From: Spirochaeta sp.
GTDB taxonomy: Bacteria > Spirochaetota > Spirochaetia > DSM-27196 > Alkalispirochaetaceae
Length of the DNA stretch: 33,487 nt
Direction: 5' to 3'
Assembly (NCBI GenBank): GCA_007117185.1
Contig: SKHA01000277.1
Span: forward strand, 1 to 33,487
Shown here piece by piece: positions 12,341 to 21,651 of the stretch; position 1 is the first letter of the stretch; every line of letters starts with the position of its first letter. The position numbers and the translations under genes are program-made. The notes beneath the pieces are model-generated. The model saw only the letters and a list, made by a program, of their open reading frames with translations. It had not been told where the DNA came from and did no database searches.

Positions 12341-13815
12341 CGCAGCATCTCCAGCTCTCGCAGTTCTCGTTGCAGCTGCGCCACCGAGGCTGCATCAGGA
12401 AGATATGCTTCTGCACCTGCCAGTTGTCGTTGAAACCGTTCTGTCATCTCACTCTCGAACATAACACGTCCCGGAAGCATCTCCACCGTTGTGAAAAAAC
12501 GGCGTTGTGGATCGTTTGAAAACGGTACGGCCAGCCCCCCCGGGGAGACTGGAACCACAGCCAGGTTGATCTCGTACGGAAGCGGCTGCACCGGGCGCCA
12601 CCGCCGGGACTCCAGACGATCAATTTCCTCACGCTCCTCCGTCGTGGTCACCTGATAGCGATGAACCTCTGACAGAAGGGGGTATCGGCTGTAGCGCAAC
12701 TGGAAAATCTCATCACCATCACGGAGTCTCACAGTCAGCGCCGACCCTCCAAACTGGACCGACCGTTCCACCGTGCCGTCCCGGCCGGCATCGTGACGCC
12801 ACTGTACAAGATTGCCGTCGGCGAGACGGTATTCCTCCCAGCTGTGGTCTGACAGGTCGTCCCGATACAACGCGTGCTCTCCCCTCTCAAGCAGATCAAG
12901 GGCTGGTTCAAACGGGGCAGGCAGGTTCTGCGGCCAATCAGCGTATCCAACCCGTCGGGCAAGAAGTTCCCACAGCGATTTTCCGTCCTCTGCCAGCGCC
13001 TCAGCCAGGCGCGGATCTATGGGTACCTCCGCATCTATAACTCTCAGGAGAACCGGCTCCAGGGCGGTCCCGCCACGGTCAAGATAGAGCTCCGTCAGCA
13101 CCATGCGCACCTCCGCGGCGTCCGATGGCAGCGCAGTGATCACGTGGCTGAGAATTTCGTCGGGAGCGTTTTCTGCATCACCAGAGAGCATCTCCTGGAT
13201 CCACTCCAGCTGGGAAATGGTCACCACCGGAAAGCGACGGTAGTCCAGAAGCCCCAGCGTCACATTCAGGGGGTCTGCTGCGCGACGGCGACTCAGGGAA
13301 TCACCGGCGGACCAGGCGGGCCCTGCGTTCAAGAGGGCCTCTGTCAGCAATGTATCGATTGCCGGGTCGCCCTGGTGGGGCGTTAGAAACGGTATTGCTT
13401 CGCCGCTGCGTCCCGTCTCCATGAGCAGCTCAGCGTACGCTGCTGCCACCCGTTCAAACTCAAGGGACTCAAGGGGCAACTGCAGCGCCTGAAGAAGCAG
13501 CGTCTGCCGATAGTGCCGGTCGTCCCGACCGGCGTCCTGGAGCATCGCCAGGTGGTAAAAAGCATCACCCAGGTCAGGTGCTACCCGCCGGGCCCGCTCC
13601 AGAAGGAATCGTGCCGTACCGGCGTCTCCCTCTTCCTGTTGGGCCAGCGCCTGCCGCACCAACTGACGGGCAAGTCCCTGGTGGAGTTCCCGGGACTGCC
13701 CGTGCAGGGAAACCCCGGGTACGACCAGCGAGAAAACCAATGGCGCAAACCAAACCGCCCCGAATGGACGGCGGGTTTTACTGCTGCGTCTCCTCATCGG
13801 TACCTTCTTCATCAT
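12337..13815 (-). CDS. Secreted TPR-like protein of unknown function
   Basis: Basic/hydrophobic N-terminal signal (RRPFGAVWFAPLVFSLVVPGVSLHGQ), followed by TPR-like helices (AQQEEGDAGTARFLLERARRVAPDLGDAFYHLAML). ATGA-type overlap with the downstream protease gene. Confidence 0.65.
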   Translation of the reverse strand: MMKKVPMRRRSSKTRRPFGAVWFAPLVFSLVVPGVSLHGQSRELHQGLARQLVRQALAQQEEGDAGTARFLLERARRVAPDLGDAFYHLAMLQDAGRDDRHYRQTLLLQALQLPLESLEFERVAAAYAELLMETGRSGEAIPFLTPHQGDPAIDTLLTEALLNAGPAWSAGDSLSRRRAADPLNVTLGLLDYRRFPVVTISQLEWIQEMLSGDAENAPDEILSHVITALPSDAAEVRMVLTELYLDRGGTALEPVLLRVIDAEVPIDPRLAEALAEDGKSLWELLARRVGYADWPQNLPAPFEPALDLLERGEHALYRDDLSDHSWEEYRLADGNLVQWRHDAGRDGTVERSVQFGGSALTVRLRDGDEIFQLRYSRYPLLSEVHRYQVTTTEEREEIDRLESRRWRPVQPLPYEINLAVVPVSPGGLAVPFSNDPQRRFFTTVEMLPGRVMFESEMTERFQRQLAGAEAYLPDAASVAQLQRELRELEMLR

Positions 13816-15799
13816 CGGGCTTCGATTTCGGTTCTGGCTCCGTCTCCTGCGCTGTCTCCGGTTCTGTCTCCGGTTCTGGCTCCGGTTCTACCTTCATCTC
13901 CGGCTCCGTGTCCTGGACAAGCCGGGGAAAACCAAACAACTCCCTGATATCGCTGTCCGAGAGCGTCTCCCGCTCCACAAGGACCCGGGCCAGTTCTTCC
14001 AGCTGATCCCGATGCTCCGTCAGGATCGCTTCAGCAACCTGGTAGGACTCATTCAGGATTCTGCGTATTTCCGTGTCAATCGCCTGGGCGGTTGCTTCGG
14101 AGTAGTCCTTATGCGTGGCGATCTGTTTGCCGAGAAAGATCGGTTCGTCTTCCTGGCCGAATGACACCGGCCCCAACTCACTCATGCCCCACTCGGTAAC
14201 CATCCTCCGGGCCATCTCGGTGGCCTGCTTCAGATCGTTCTGTACCCCTGTGGTGGTCTCGTTGTAGAACATCCGCTCCGCGACGTAACCGCCGTAGGCG
14301 ATCCGGATCCGGTCCCGGAGATAACCCACCCCTTTACTGTAGGAGTCCTGTTCCGGCAGGGAAAACGCTACCCCGAGAGCACGTCCCCGGGGGATCACCG
14401 TCACCTTGTGGAGAGGATCAGCGTTGTCCAGGTAATAGTGCAGCAGAGCATGACCAGCTTCGTGACGCGCAGTCTTGAGCTTCTCTTCATCGTTGATGAT
14501 TCTTGATTTCCGGGCTACCCCCATGAGCAGTTTGTCCCGGGCCTCTTCGAAGTCCTCCGCCTCCACGATCTCCTTGTCTTTCCGGGCGGCGTAGAGTGCC
14601 GCTTCGTTTACCAGGTTGGCCAGATCAGCGCCACTGGACCCGGGTGTAGCCCGGGCGATCCGCTTGAGGTCCACATCCACCGCCAGTTTGATCGCTTTGC
14701 AGTGTACCCGCAGGATCGCTTCCCGCTCCTGCATATCCGGCATATCCACAACGACCTGACGATCAAAACGCCCCGGTCTCAGGATGGCCGGGTCCAGAAC
14801 ATCAGGCCGGTTGGTTGCGGCCAGGACGATGACCCCCGTCTTGGTATCAAAACCATCCATCTCAACGAGCATCTGGTTGAGAGTCTGCTCTCTCTCGTCG
14901 TGACCGCCACCGTAGCCCGCTCCGCGTGTTCGACCCACCGCGTCCAGCTCGTCGATGAAGATGATGCACGGTGCGTTCTTGCGCCCCTGCTCAAAGAGGT
15001 CACGGACTCGGCTGGCTCCGACACCGACGAACATCTCAACAAAATCGGAACCGCTCATATGAAAGAATGAGACCCCTGCCTCTCCGGCACTGGCTTTGGC
15101 CAGCAGCGTCTTTCCGGTGCCGGGCATGCCTACCAGCAGCACCCCTTTGGGAATCTTGGCTCCGATTTTGGTGAACTTCTGCGGGTTCTTGAGAAACTCA
15201 ACGATCTCCTGCAGCTCGTATTTTGCCTCTTTCTGCCCGGCGACGTCGTCAAAGGTAATTTTTATCCCCTCTTCGAGATATCGTTTGGCTTTGCTCTTGC
15301 CGAAGGAGAACGCTTTGTTGCCACTGCCCTGAATCTGCCGAAACATGAACCAGATGAAGAAGAACCCCAGCATCCAGGGAAAGAATTCCAATAGCACCTG
15401 CAACGGCGAAACCGGTCGCGGTGAGCCGGAAAACCGCACCCCCTGCTCCCGCAACTGCGTCACCAGCGAATCGTCAAAATACGGAATATTGGAGATGAAC
15501 GGCCGTGTCTCGCCGTTGGCGGTGGTCAATGTTCCCTGAATCTCGTACTGGTCGATGATCCGCACCGAGTCAACCTGACCCTGCTGCAGATACGCCAGGA
15601 ACTGTGAGTAGGGAATCTCCTGTCCGGGAGCCTGAGTGTTTGAAAAGAGCATCACCACAAACATTCCCAGGAGGGCGATGAGAAAAATCAGGGCAAACCT
15701 GTTGTTGCGGAAATTAAAATTGAAGTTATTGTTGTCGTTTTTGCCATTTCCCGAGTCCCCTCGCGGGTTTCGTGGTTCCTGGCCATTACTGTTCTGCAT
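13778..15799 (-). CDS. ftsH: ATP-dependent zinc metalloprotease FtsH
   Basis: Walker [14 protein letters not shown], Walker [21 protein letters not shown] zinc site, N-terminal TM segment. Confidence 0.98.
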   Translation of the reverse strand: MQNSNGQEPRNPRGDSGNGKNDNNNFNFNFRNNRFALIFLIALLGMFVVMLFSNTQAPGQEIPYSQFLAYLQQGQVDSVRIIDQYEIQGTLTTANGETRPFISNIPYFDDSLVTQLREQGVRFSGSPRPVSPLQVLLEFFPWMLGFFFIWFMFRQIQGSGNKAFSFGKSKAKRYLEEGIKITFDDVAGQKEAKYELQEIVEFLKNPQKFTKIGAKIPKGVLLVGMPGTGKTLLAKASAGEAGVSFFHMSGSDFVEMFVGVGASRVRDLFEQGRKNAPCIIFIDELDAVGRTRGAGYGGGHDEREQTLNQMLVEMDGFDTKTGVIVLAATNRPDVLDPAILRPGRFDRQVVVDMPDMQEREAILRVHCKAIKLAVDVDLKRIARATPGSSGADLANLVNEAALYAARKDKEIVEAEDFEEARDKLLMGVARKSRIINDEEKLKTARHEAGHALLHYYLDNADPLHKVTVIPRGRALGVAFSLPEQDSYSKGVGYLRDRIRIAYGGYVAERMFYNETTTGVQNDLKQATEMARRMVTEWGMSELGPVSFGQEDEPIFLGKQIATHKDYSEATAQAIDTEIRRILNESYQVAEAILTEHRDQLEELARVLVERETLSDSDIRELFGFPRLVQDTEPEMKVEPEPEPETEPETAQETEPEPKSKPDDEEGTDEETQQ
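13830..13914. repeat. Degenerate 6-12 bp tandem repeat (gttctg/tctccg units) in 3' end of ftsH
   Basis: + strand reads ggttctggctccgtctcctgcgctgtctccggttctgtctccggttctggctccggttcta..., encoding the [21 protein letters not shown] tail. Confidence 0.75.
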
Positions 15800-17201
15800 A
15801 CGATTTCCATTCCTTACATACGAACCTGAGCGGCAGTTCCCGCTTGATCCGCGTCGTTGCGTCTGATTTGCAGTCTATCCCATCGCGGAAATAAAAGGCA
15901 GTACCGCTCTGCAGCACCGCAACGATACCCCGTCGATCCTCCAGGACGGTGAGGGTATCCAACGGGGCGATCCCGGTCAGGGACCGTCGTCTGCCGTTGT
16001 ACTCCACGAAGTCGTTCTTTCTCCCGTCACGTATCACCAAAGGCAGCGTGATCTGCTCGGGGAACGTCTCCACAGACTGCCGGTCTTCGCTGAACTGAAC
16101 ACTCTGTATCGTTTTGCTCTCCGGCGAACTCAGCACCAGGGTGACTGTTCCGGGTCTGTGTACGCCGATAAGATACCCACGTCGGAGTACCGGGACAAGG
16201 GAGTGAGCCACAACAATCCGCTGTTCCGAGACTGATATGTTCAGATCCCGCACGGTGAGTTCGCCGGAGGCCCTTTCACCCAGGTTTCGTAGAAACTGCC
16301 GAACCGGCTTCCAGGGAAATCTCGTATCCATTGTAAGCCGGTAGACGATCTGCCGCAGGAATAGCTCGCCCACCGACGGCGGCAGTGAAAAGAAAAGCGT
16401 CCGCGAGAGAACTGTTTGTTTCTCCCGGTCCTCCAGGAGAACCCCGGCGGGGACCATGGCCAATGCGTCCCGGCGCAGGTCCTGCAACTCCCGAGCCAGT
16501 GAGAGTATCCCCTGTTCCACCGGGTGCTCCGGAAACACCTGTTTCAGCGCTGGTATCAGACCTGTTCGGACACGATTGCGCTGATACTCGGTGGAACTGT
16601 TGCCGGGGTCGTGATGGTAACTCACCGGGTACTCCCGGACGAACGACACCAGCTCGTCCCGGGACAGATGAAGTGCCGGCCTGAGAAGGGCAATCCCTCC
16701 GCGATCTGCTTCCAGCAGTCGCCACTCGGGAATCAGCAGCGGTTCCATAGGCGAACGCCCGGAGAAGAGGCGCAGAAGCACAGTCTCCACAGCGTCGCCC
16801 TGGTGATGCCCGCAGACGATCGCCGGTGCTGCCTGAGTACGGGCAACCTGGCACAGCAGGCGATACCGTTCTGTCCGGGCCACTTCCTCTACACTACGCC
16901 CCTCCCTGACGGCGCGATCCCTCAGAACTCCCGCCGGAATCGCCTGGTGGATTACCGGGAAACCGGTGAGTGCGCCCAGGGCATCCACCGCCCGGGCTTC
17001 CATCTGCCGATTTTCATCGTTCTGGATTCCGTGATCAACGTGGCCGATGACACTCCGGATCCAGCCGCCCCGGGCAAGAGCAAGAACCACAGCCACCGAG
17101 TCGCTCCCGCCGGAACACGCAATTACCAGCGGGGTCTTCCTGTCAGGGACGTAGCACTGGAGGCGTTCCTGGATTGTCGCTGCCACGGTGTGTTCGCTCA
17201 T
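15786..17201 (-). CDS. tilS: tRNA(Ile)-lysidine synthase
   Basis: PP-loop IACSGGSDSVAVVLAL; GHVDHGIQ; CGHHQGDAVETVLLRLFSG. Confidence 0.93.
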   Translation of the reverse strand: MSEHTVAATIQERLQCYVPDRKTPLVIACSGGSDSVAVVLALARGGWIRSVIGHVDHGIQNDENRQMEARAVDALGALTGFPVIHQAIPAGVLRDRAVREGRSVEEVARTERYRLLCQVARTQAAPAIVCGHHQGDAVETVLLRLFSGRSPMEPLLIPEWRLLEADRGGIALLRPALHLSRDELVSFVREYPVSYHHDPGNSSTEYQRNRVRTGLIPALKQVFPEHPVEQGILSLARELQDLRRDALAMVPAGVLLEDREKQTVLSRTLFFSLPPSVGELFLRQIVYRLTMDTRFPWKPVRQFLRNLGERASGELTVRDLNISVSEQRIVVAHSLVPVLRRGYLIGVHRPGTVTLVLSSPESKTIQSVQFSEDRQSVETFPEQITLPLVIRDGRKNDFVEYNGRRRSLTGIAPLDTLTVLEDRRGIVAVLQSGTAFYFRDGIDCKSDATTRIKRELPLRFVCKEWKSYAEQ

Positions 17202-17755
17202 CGTCGACGTCTGTTTACCTCGCTTACAAGCGTCGGCAGGGGCGGCAGCGTGGCGGAGCGGAAGACCTCTGCCAGACGACGGATCGCCGCAGTCACGGCA
17301 TCATCTTCTTCCGGAGAAAACGTGCCCAACACGTGATCCACCGTGGAGGTACCCTGTGCCGGGCGGCCTACGCCGATGTATATCCGGGCATAGTCCGATG
17401 AACCCAGGGCCGCAGTCACCGACTTGAGTCCGTTGTGCCCGGCGTCGCCGCCACGGGTCTTCATGCGTATTTCACCCACCGGAAGATCCATGTTGTCCAG
17501 GACCAGGCATATCATTCCCGTTGGAATGGCAAAACGGCGCACCAGGTACGGGATTACCTCGCCTGAGCGGTTCATGTAGGTCAACGGCTTTGCAAGGGTC
17601 AGCGTGGCGTCACCAGCTGCCATGACGTTTCTAAACAGGGGGCGTCGCCAGGACAACCCCCGTTGGTCACAGATGCGGTCGACTGCTTCAAATCCCACGT
17701 TGTGCCGGGTATTCCGGTATCCGGGACCAGGGTTACCCAACCCCAGGACAAGCAT
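17198..17755 (-). CDS. pth: Peptidyl-tRNA hydrolase
   Basis: MLVLGLGNPGPGYRNTRHNVGFE, KPLTYMNRSGE, VLDNMDLPVGEIRMKTRGGDAGHNGLKS. The track start at 17860 overlaps rplY; the conserved start is 17755. Confidence 0.95.
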   Translation of the reverse strand: MLVLGLGNPGPGYRNTRHNVGFEAVDRICDQRGLSWRRPLFRNVMAAGDATLTLAKPLTYMNRSGEVIPYLVRRFAIPTGMICLVLDNMDLPVGEIRMKTRGGDAGHNGLKSVTAALGSSDYARIYIGVGRPAQGTSTVDHVLGTFSPEEDDAVTAAIRRLAEVFRSATLPPLPTLVSEVNRRRR

Positions 17756-17771
17756 ACCCGGTACGCTGGTG

Positions 17772-18395
17772 CTACTCGTCCTGGCCGGAATCGGCAGCAG
17801 GTGCAGCTGTGGTGGCTGCCTCTTCATCGTCGGTGGCTTCAACCTCGGCACGAGGCACAACGATTGAGACGATGGTCTGATCCGCGTGGGTGAGTACCTT
17901 CACCCCTTCCGGGATGGTCAGGTCCGAGACGTGGACCGATTCTTCTTTTTTGAGCGCCGTGATGTCGAAGGTGATCTTTTCAGGAATGTCCTTTGGCAGA
18001 CATTCAATCTCGATCTCGTACAGGGAATGATCCACGATGCCGCCCTCGCGAACACCGATTGCCGACCCCACCAGCTCGACTGCGACGTGGGTGCGCAGCT
18101 TCTTGCCCCGCTCGATTTCGTAAAAATCGATGTGCTGGATCGTTCCGGTAGTGATGTCTTCATCGTAATCCTTGATGAGTACTTCACGGTTTTCTTTGCC
18201 CACGCTCACGGTAAAGATCGTGCTCTCCGAGATGGTGTGAAAGGTCTTGTGAAACTCCCGGGCGGAAATTGAAAGGTGCAGTGGTTCACTGTGGCCGTAA
18301 ATGACCGCAGGAATACGTCCTTCCCGACGAAGCGAGCGGGCCACGCCCTTGCCAACTCCGGTACGCGCTTCTCCATTCAGTACTAACTGTGCCAT
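17772..18395 (-). CDS. rplY: 50S ribosomal protein L25/general stress protein Ctc
   Basis: GVARSLRREGRIPAVIYGH, LIKDYDEDITTGTIQHIDFYEI; long Ctc-type form with an acidic/Ala C-terminus. Confidence 0.95.
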   Translation of the reverse strand: MAQLVLNGEARTGVGKGVARSLRREGRIPAVIYGHSEPLHLSISAREFHKTFHTISESTIFTVSVGKENREVLIKDYDEDITTGTIQHIDFYEIERGKKLRTHVAVELVGSAIGVREGGIVDHSLYEIEIECLPKDIPEKITFDITALKKEESVHVSDLTIPEGVKVLTHADQTIVSIVVPRAEVEATDDEEAATTAAPAADSGQDE

Positions 18396-18428
18396 GCAAA
18401 ACTCTCCTTGGATACCAATTACGGGTTC

Positions 18429-18500
18429 CTGGGGCGGCAGGACTCGAACCTACGAATGCCGGGATCAAAACCCGGTGCCTTACCACTTGGCGACGCCCCA
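18429..18500 (-). tRNA. tRNA-Gln (anticodon TTG)
   Basis: Minus strand TGGGGCGTCGCCAAGTGGTAAGGCACCGGGTTTTGATCCCGGCATTCGTAGGTTCGAGTCCTGCCGCCCCAG: acceptor TGGGGCG/CGCCCCA, anticodon stem CCGGG/CCCGG with loop TTTTGAT, T-arm GTTCGAG. CCA not encoded. Confidence 0.95.
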
Positions 18501-18525
18501 AAACAAACCTCCCCGTGAGGGAGGG
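18501..18525 (-). terminator. Candidate rho-independent terminator downstream of spoVG
   Basis: Minus strand CCTCCC-TCACG-GGGAGG hairpin followed by TTTGTTTT, directly abutting the tRNA-Gln 5' end. Confidence 0.6.
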
Positions 18526-18562
18526 ATCGAGGAAAGACGATACCCCGTGGAGCGGCCTCGGG

Positions 18563-18883
18563 TCAATGCGGGTGAGCACCCTCAATCAGGTCCTCGTCAT
18601 CGGGTTCGTGAAGTCGGGAGTCTGGATCCTCCAGGGCTTTCTCGTACGCTTCCAGGACGCGGTCCTGCAGAAGAGTACGGAAATCACTGTGTATGGGGTG
18701 GGCCACGTCCTTGTATTCGCCAGTTTTGGTTCGGCGACTGGGCATAGCGATAAATACACCGTTGCGGCCGTGTATGACTTTTATATTGTGTACCACAAAG
18801 GCACTGTCAAAGGTGACGGTTACGTACGCTCTCAGCTTTCCGTCGCCGCCAACACGACGCACACGAATATCAGTAATCTCCAT
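18563..18883 (-). CDS. spoVG: Septation protein SpoVG family
   Basis: MEITDIRVRRVGGDGKLRAYVTVTFDSAFVVHNIKVIHGRNGVFIAMPSRRTKTGEYKDVAHPI, full-length family match by eye. Confidence 0.96.
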   Translation of the reverse strand: MEITDIRVRRVGGDGKLRAYVTVTFDSAFVVHNIKVIHGRNGVFIAMPSRRTKTGEYKDVAHPIHSDFRTLLQDRVLEAYEKALEDPDSRLHEPDDEDLIEGAHPH

Positions 18884-18901
18884 ACGCGGCTCCTGCTACT
18901 C

Positions 18902-18929
18902 AGTATACGGCCTCTGACCGCAGTGTCAA
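18902..18929 (-). promoter_or_regulatory. Sigma-70-type promoter upstream of spoVG
   Basis: Minus strand TTGACA-16 bp-TATACT, just upstream of spoVG, which has GCAGGAG as a likely RBS. Confidence 0.75.
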
Positions 18930-18954
18930 ATAAAAGTGAACACGAAACGGAGAT

Positions 18955-19326
18955 TCAGCCTTGAGAGACCTCAAACAGTCGCGGTGCGTCGAACCACAGT
19001 TTTTCCAGATCGTAAAACTCCCGCTGTTCCGGGAGAAACAGGTGGATTATCAGGTTTCCGCAGTCCATGAGGACCCAGCCGCCCTCTTCGCTTCGCCTGC
19101 GCCGGCTGTGGGGCTTCACTCCCCGGTCTGCCAACTCATCAACAAGTTGCCGTTGAAAACCCTGCAGCTGTCCCTCGCTGTTTGCTCCGGCAATCAGAAA
19201 AGCGTCCGCAAATGACGACTGGCTGGATACATCCAGCGCAATCACCTGGTCAGCACCGGCATCAACAAGAAACTCCGCGAGCTCCCTTGTCATCTCAATT
19301 ACCGGTTGCCCGGACTGTACTTCCAT
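18955..19326 (-). CDS. rsfS: Ribosome silencing factor RsfS
   Basis: ALDVSSQSSFADAFLIAGANSEGQLQGF...GWVLMDCGNLIIHLFLPEQREFYDLEKLW. ATG at 19326 is preceded by GGGAGGAG. Confidence 0.92.
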   Translation of the reverse strand: MEVQSGQPVIEMTRELAEFLVDAGADQVIALDVSSQSSFADAFLIAGANSEGQLQGFQRQLVDELADRGVKPHSRRRRSEEGGWVLMDCGNLIIHLFLPEQREFYDLEKLWFDAPRLFEVSQG

Positions 19327-20488
19327 CAAAATCTCCTCCCAGAATCACCGTCACGTCGATTTCACTGTCCGCCTCAACGTCGGTGACAAGACGTCTGGCA
19401 TTGATCACATTTGCTGCCTGCTCTGCAAGATCCCCAAAACCGCGCCGGTCAATCACCAGCGTGTGGGTCACGTCGGTTGAGTCTGCGTTGCCCACCCGTA
19501 CCACCTCGAAACCGAGTCCTTCATAGAGCTCCGCGGTCCGCCGGGCCAGGCCGGTACGACCCGTTCCATTGAGGATCTCCACGGTCACAACGACTGTCTC
19601 GGCGAAGTCTTCAACCGCTCCAGCTATCGTTTGCTCGACCTGCTGGACCGACTGCTGGAGCCACTGCCCTTCAAAGTGCGGAAACAACAGTTCCCGGGGC
19701 TGCCCCGCAACGTCTACGGTGCGGACAGTGCCCTGAATCCGGCGCCGTACCACCCGCTCCGGATCAATCTGTCCCAGGGTGCGGAAGAATGACGAGATCG
19801 CCCGGGATTCCAGTTCTGTTGTCATGTAGCGATCGCGCAGGGGGACCACGTCCGGGTGGAGCAGAAACTCGTTCTGGCTCTGAATTTCCCGCAGCATAGC
19901 CTGCACAAAGGACTGGCGCCGGCCCACTCGCTCAAGGTCATTGTCGGAGTCACCGGCGTTCCGCAGGAATCTCACTGCCCGTTGTCCGTCAAGACGAACA
20001 AGGCCGGAGGGCATCAACAGCGCGTCCGCCCGATCGCTGTCGCTGTAGTCGGTGATGATGAACAGCTCAAGACCTCCCAGCAAGTCCACCAGATGCTGCA
20101 ATTGCTGCTGATCCAGTGAAATCAAAAAGGGAATGGCAACACCGGTAAGCTGCTCGATCTGTCGCCGGTACACGTCGCTATCGGTCCCGTCGAATACAGC
20201 CCCGACGCCGTCGACCCTTCCCAGAGGGCGCAGGACCATTCCTACCGAGGAGGGAATATCCAGGAGGGCCAGGCGTTTTGTCTGGGGGTTGTAGAGCATC
20301 AGCACCGACAGAAACGGATCGTTTTCTTCGTGAGCAACCACCAGGGTACGGACCACGCCACCCTGGGAGATCACCGCCTGAACACTGTCGGTTCTCAACT
20401 GCAGATACAGAAAGACCCCGGTTACTACAATTGCCAGAAATATAAGAATCAGCAGGATACTCGTCGCATTGATCAGTTTTCTCGCCAT
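19295..20488 (-). CDS. LCP (LytR-CpsA-Psr)-like membrane protein with LytR_C-type C-terminal domain
   Basis: Start MARKLINATSILLILIFLAIVVTGVFLYLQ at 20488; divergent LCP region (LLGGLELFI...DGQRAVRFLRNAGDSDNDLERVGRRQSFVQAM); LytR_C-like VEILNGTGRTGLARRTAELYEGLGFEV. Confidence 0.78.
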   Translation of the reverse strand: MARKLINATSILLILIFLAIVVTGVFLYLQLRTDSVQAVISQGGVVRTLVVAHEENDPFLSVLMLYNPQTKRLALLDIPSSVGMVLRPLGRVDGVGAVFDGTDSDVYRRQIEQLTGVAIPFLISLDQQQLQHLVDLLGGLELFIITDYSDSDRADALLMPSGLVRLDGQRAVRFLRNAGDSDNDLERVGRRQSFVQAMLREIQSQNEFLLHPDVVPLRDRYMTTELESRAISSFFRTLGQIDPERVVRRRIQGTVRTVDVAGQPRELLFPHFEGQWLQQSVQQVEQTIAGAVEDFAETVVVTVEILNGTGRTGLARRTAELYEGLGFEVVRVGNADSTDVTHTLVIDRRGFGDLAEQAANVINARRLVTDVEADSEIDVTVILGGDFDGSTVRATGN

Positions 20489-20498
20489 GATGCTCTCT

Positions 20499-21089
20499 TC
20501 AGTGTGTCTCCAGAAGCCGAGCATACATCTGAGCGGTTGGTTCTTCAACCGTACCCCACCGCTCTTCACCCACCCGAATGATCTGAGCCACCATCTCCGG
20601 GAGGCTGTCCAGCCTCAGAATGCCGTTTCGGGTTGCCTCGGAGGGCCAGCTGCGCAGAGGTTCGCAGAAGTCAGCGGCATACAGCAGCAACCCCGGTGCA
20701 TGTACCGGTTCAGCCAGGAGGGGTGATCCGAGGGTATGATGGCGGACCGCTGCCAGAACGACCGGATCGGTCACTGCGTAACACCGCGCGAGACGTTCCG
20801 CCGCCACCGGCCCGTGCAGTAAAATGGGCGTACTGCGTTCAACTTCCAGTACAGCGGCGTTCCAGTCGCCACACCGGGCGATCAGCTGAGCAGGCGTTCT
20901 TTCACGGTCCAGGTCGTGGGCGACGGCGGCAAGGGCCACTTTCCGGACGGAAACACCGAACCGCCGGGCCAATGTCGTTGCAAGATCCGCGACGCTGCAC
21001 ACATGGGCATATCGCTGAGCCGAGAGGGTTCGGCGAGCGGCGGTAAGAACGTCTTCAGTGATAGATTCGATGGTATTCAATGTACTCAT
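20499..21089 (-). CDS. yqeK: HD-domain protein, YqeK-like (Ap4A hydrolase family)
   Basis: RYAHVCSVADLATTLARRFG...AAVAHDLDRE...LLHGPVAAERLARCY...AVRHHTLG...LLLYAADFCEP; follows nadD, as is common. Confidence 0.85.
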   Translation of the reverse strand: MSTLNTIESITEDVLTAARRTLSAQRYAHVCSVADLATTLARRFGVSVRKVALAAVAHDLDRERTPAQLIARCGDWNAAVLEVERSTPILLHGPVAAERLARCYAVTDPVVLAAVRHHTLGSPLLAEPVHAPGLLLYAADFCEPLRSWPSEATRNGILRLDSLPEMVAQIIRVGEERWGTVEEPTAQMYARLLETH

Positions 21090-21651
21090 TCACCGACTGG
21101 GGCAGCAGATCCGCCGGGGACTCTCCCCGGGCGATACGGGCACGCACCAGCGAAGACGACGCCGGATGGGGCGGGTTCTGCAGGAACACGGTATCATCAG
21201 GCAGCTCGGGCATGCTCTCCCGGAGCCGTGAGGGGTCGCCGTCTCTGGTGATGACCACTGGTACCGTAGTCTTCAGCAGGTCCCGCCAGCGATACCAGTT
21301 ACGCAACTGCTTCAACAGGTCGTCTCCCAGGATGTAGCCCGGCCGGGAGATCACCTGATTACTGCTGATCAGGGATTCCAGGGTATCGATAGCGTAGGAC
21401 GGTCCGGGACGATCAAGTTCTTCCCTGCTGACCCGGCAGTTCCCAAACGTCGCGAGGGCACGTTGGAGCATCTGCAGCCGGTCTTCGCAGCCTGCACCGG
21501 GACCGCGCGTTTTCAGCGGGTTTTGCCGGTTCGGCACCACCAGGATGGTGGTGAAGACGGTGCAGCTGCGTACAAGACCGATCACGTGAAGATGGCCCAG
21601 GTGGACCGGGTCGAAGGAGCCTCCGAACACGGCCGTAGCGGGGCCGCTCAC
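21055..21651 (-). CDS. nadD: Nicotinate-nucleotide adenylyltransferase
   Basis: AVFGGSFDPVHLGHLHVIG; YILGDDLLKQLRNWYRWRDLL; SSSLVRARIARGESPADLLPQSVNEYI. Confidence 0.93.
   Translation of the reverse strand: MSGPATAVFGGSFDPVHLGHLHVIGLVRSCTVFTTILVVPNRQNPLKTRGPGAGCEDRLQMLQRALATFGNCRVSREELDRPGPSYAIDTLESLISSNQVISRPGYILGDDLLKQLRNWYRWRDLLKTTVPVVITRDGDPSRLRESMPELPDDTVFLQNPPHPASSSLVRARIARGESPADLLPQSVNEYIEYHRIYH

Noticed and set aside
13578-14006. Plus-strand ORF with Gly/Ser-rich repeats ([22 protein letters not shown])
   Set aside because: Repeat is the antisense reading of the ftsH acidic tail.
17756-17860. 35-codon N-terminal extension of the pth ORF
   Set aside because: Conserved Pth starts at MLVLGLGNPGPGY; the extension overlaps the rplY 3' end.
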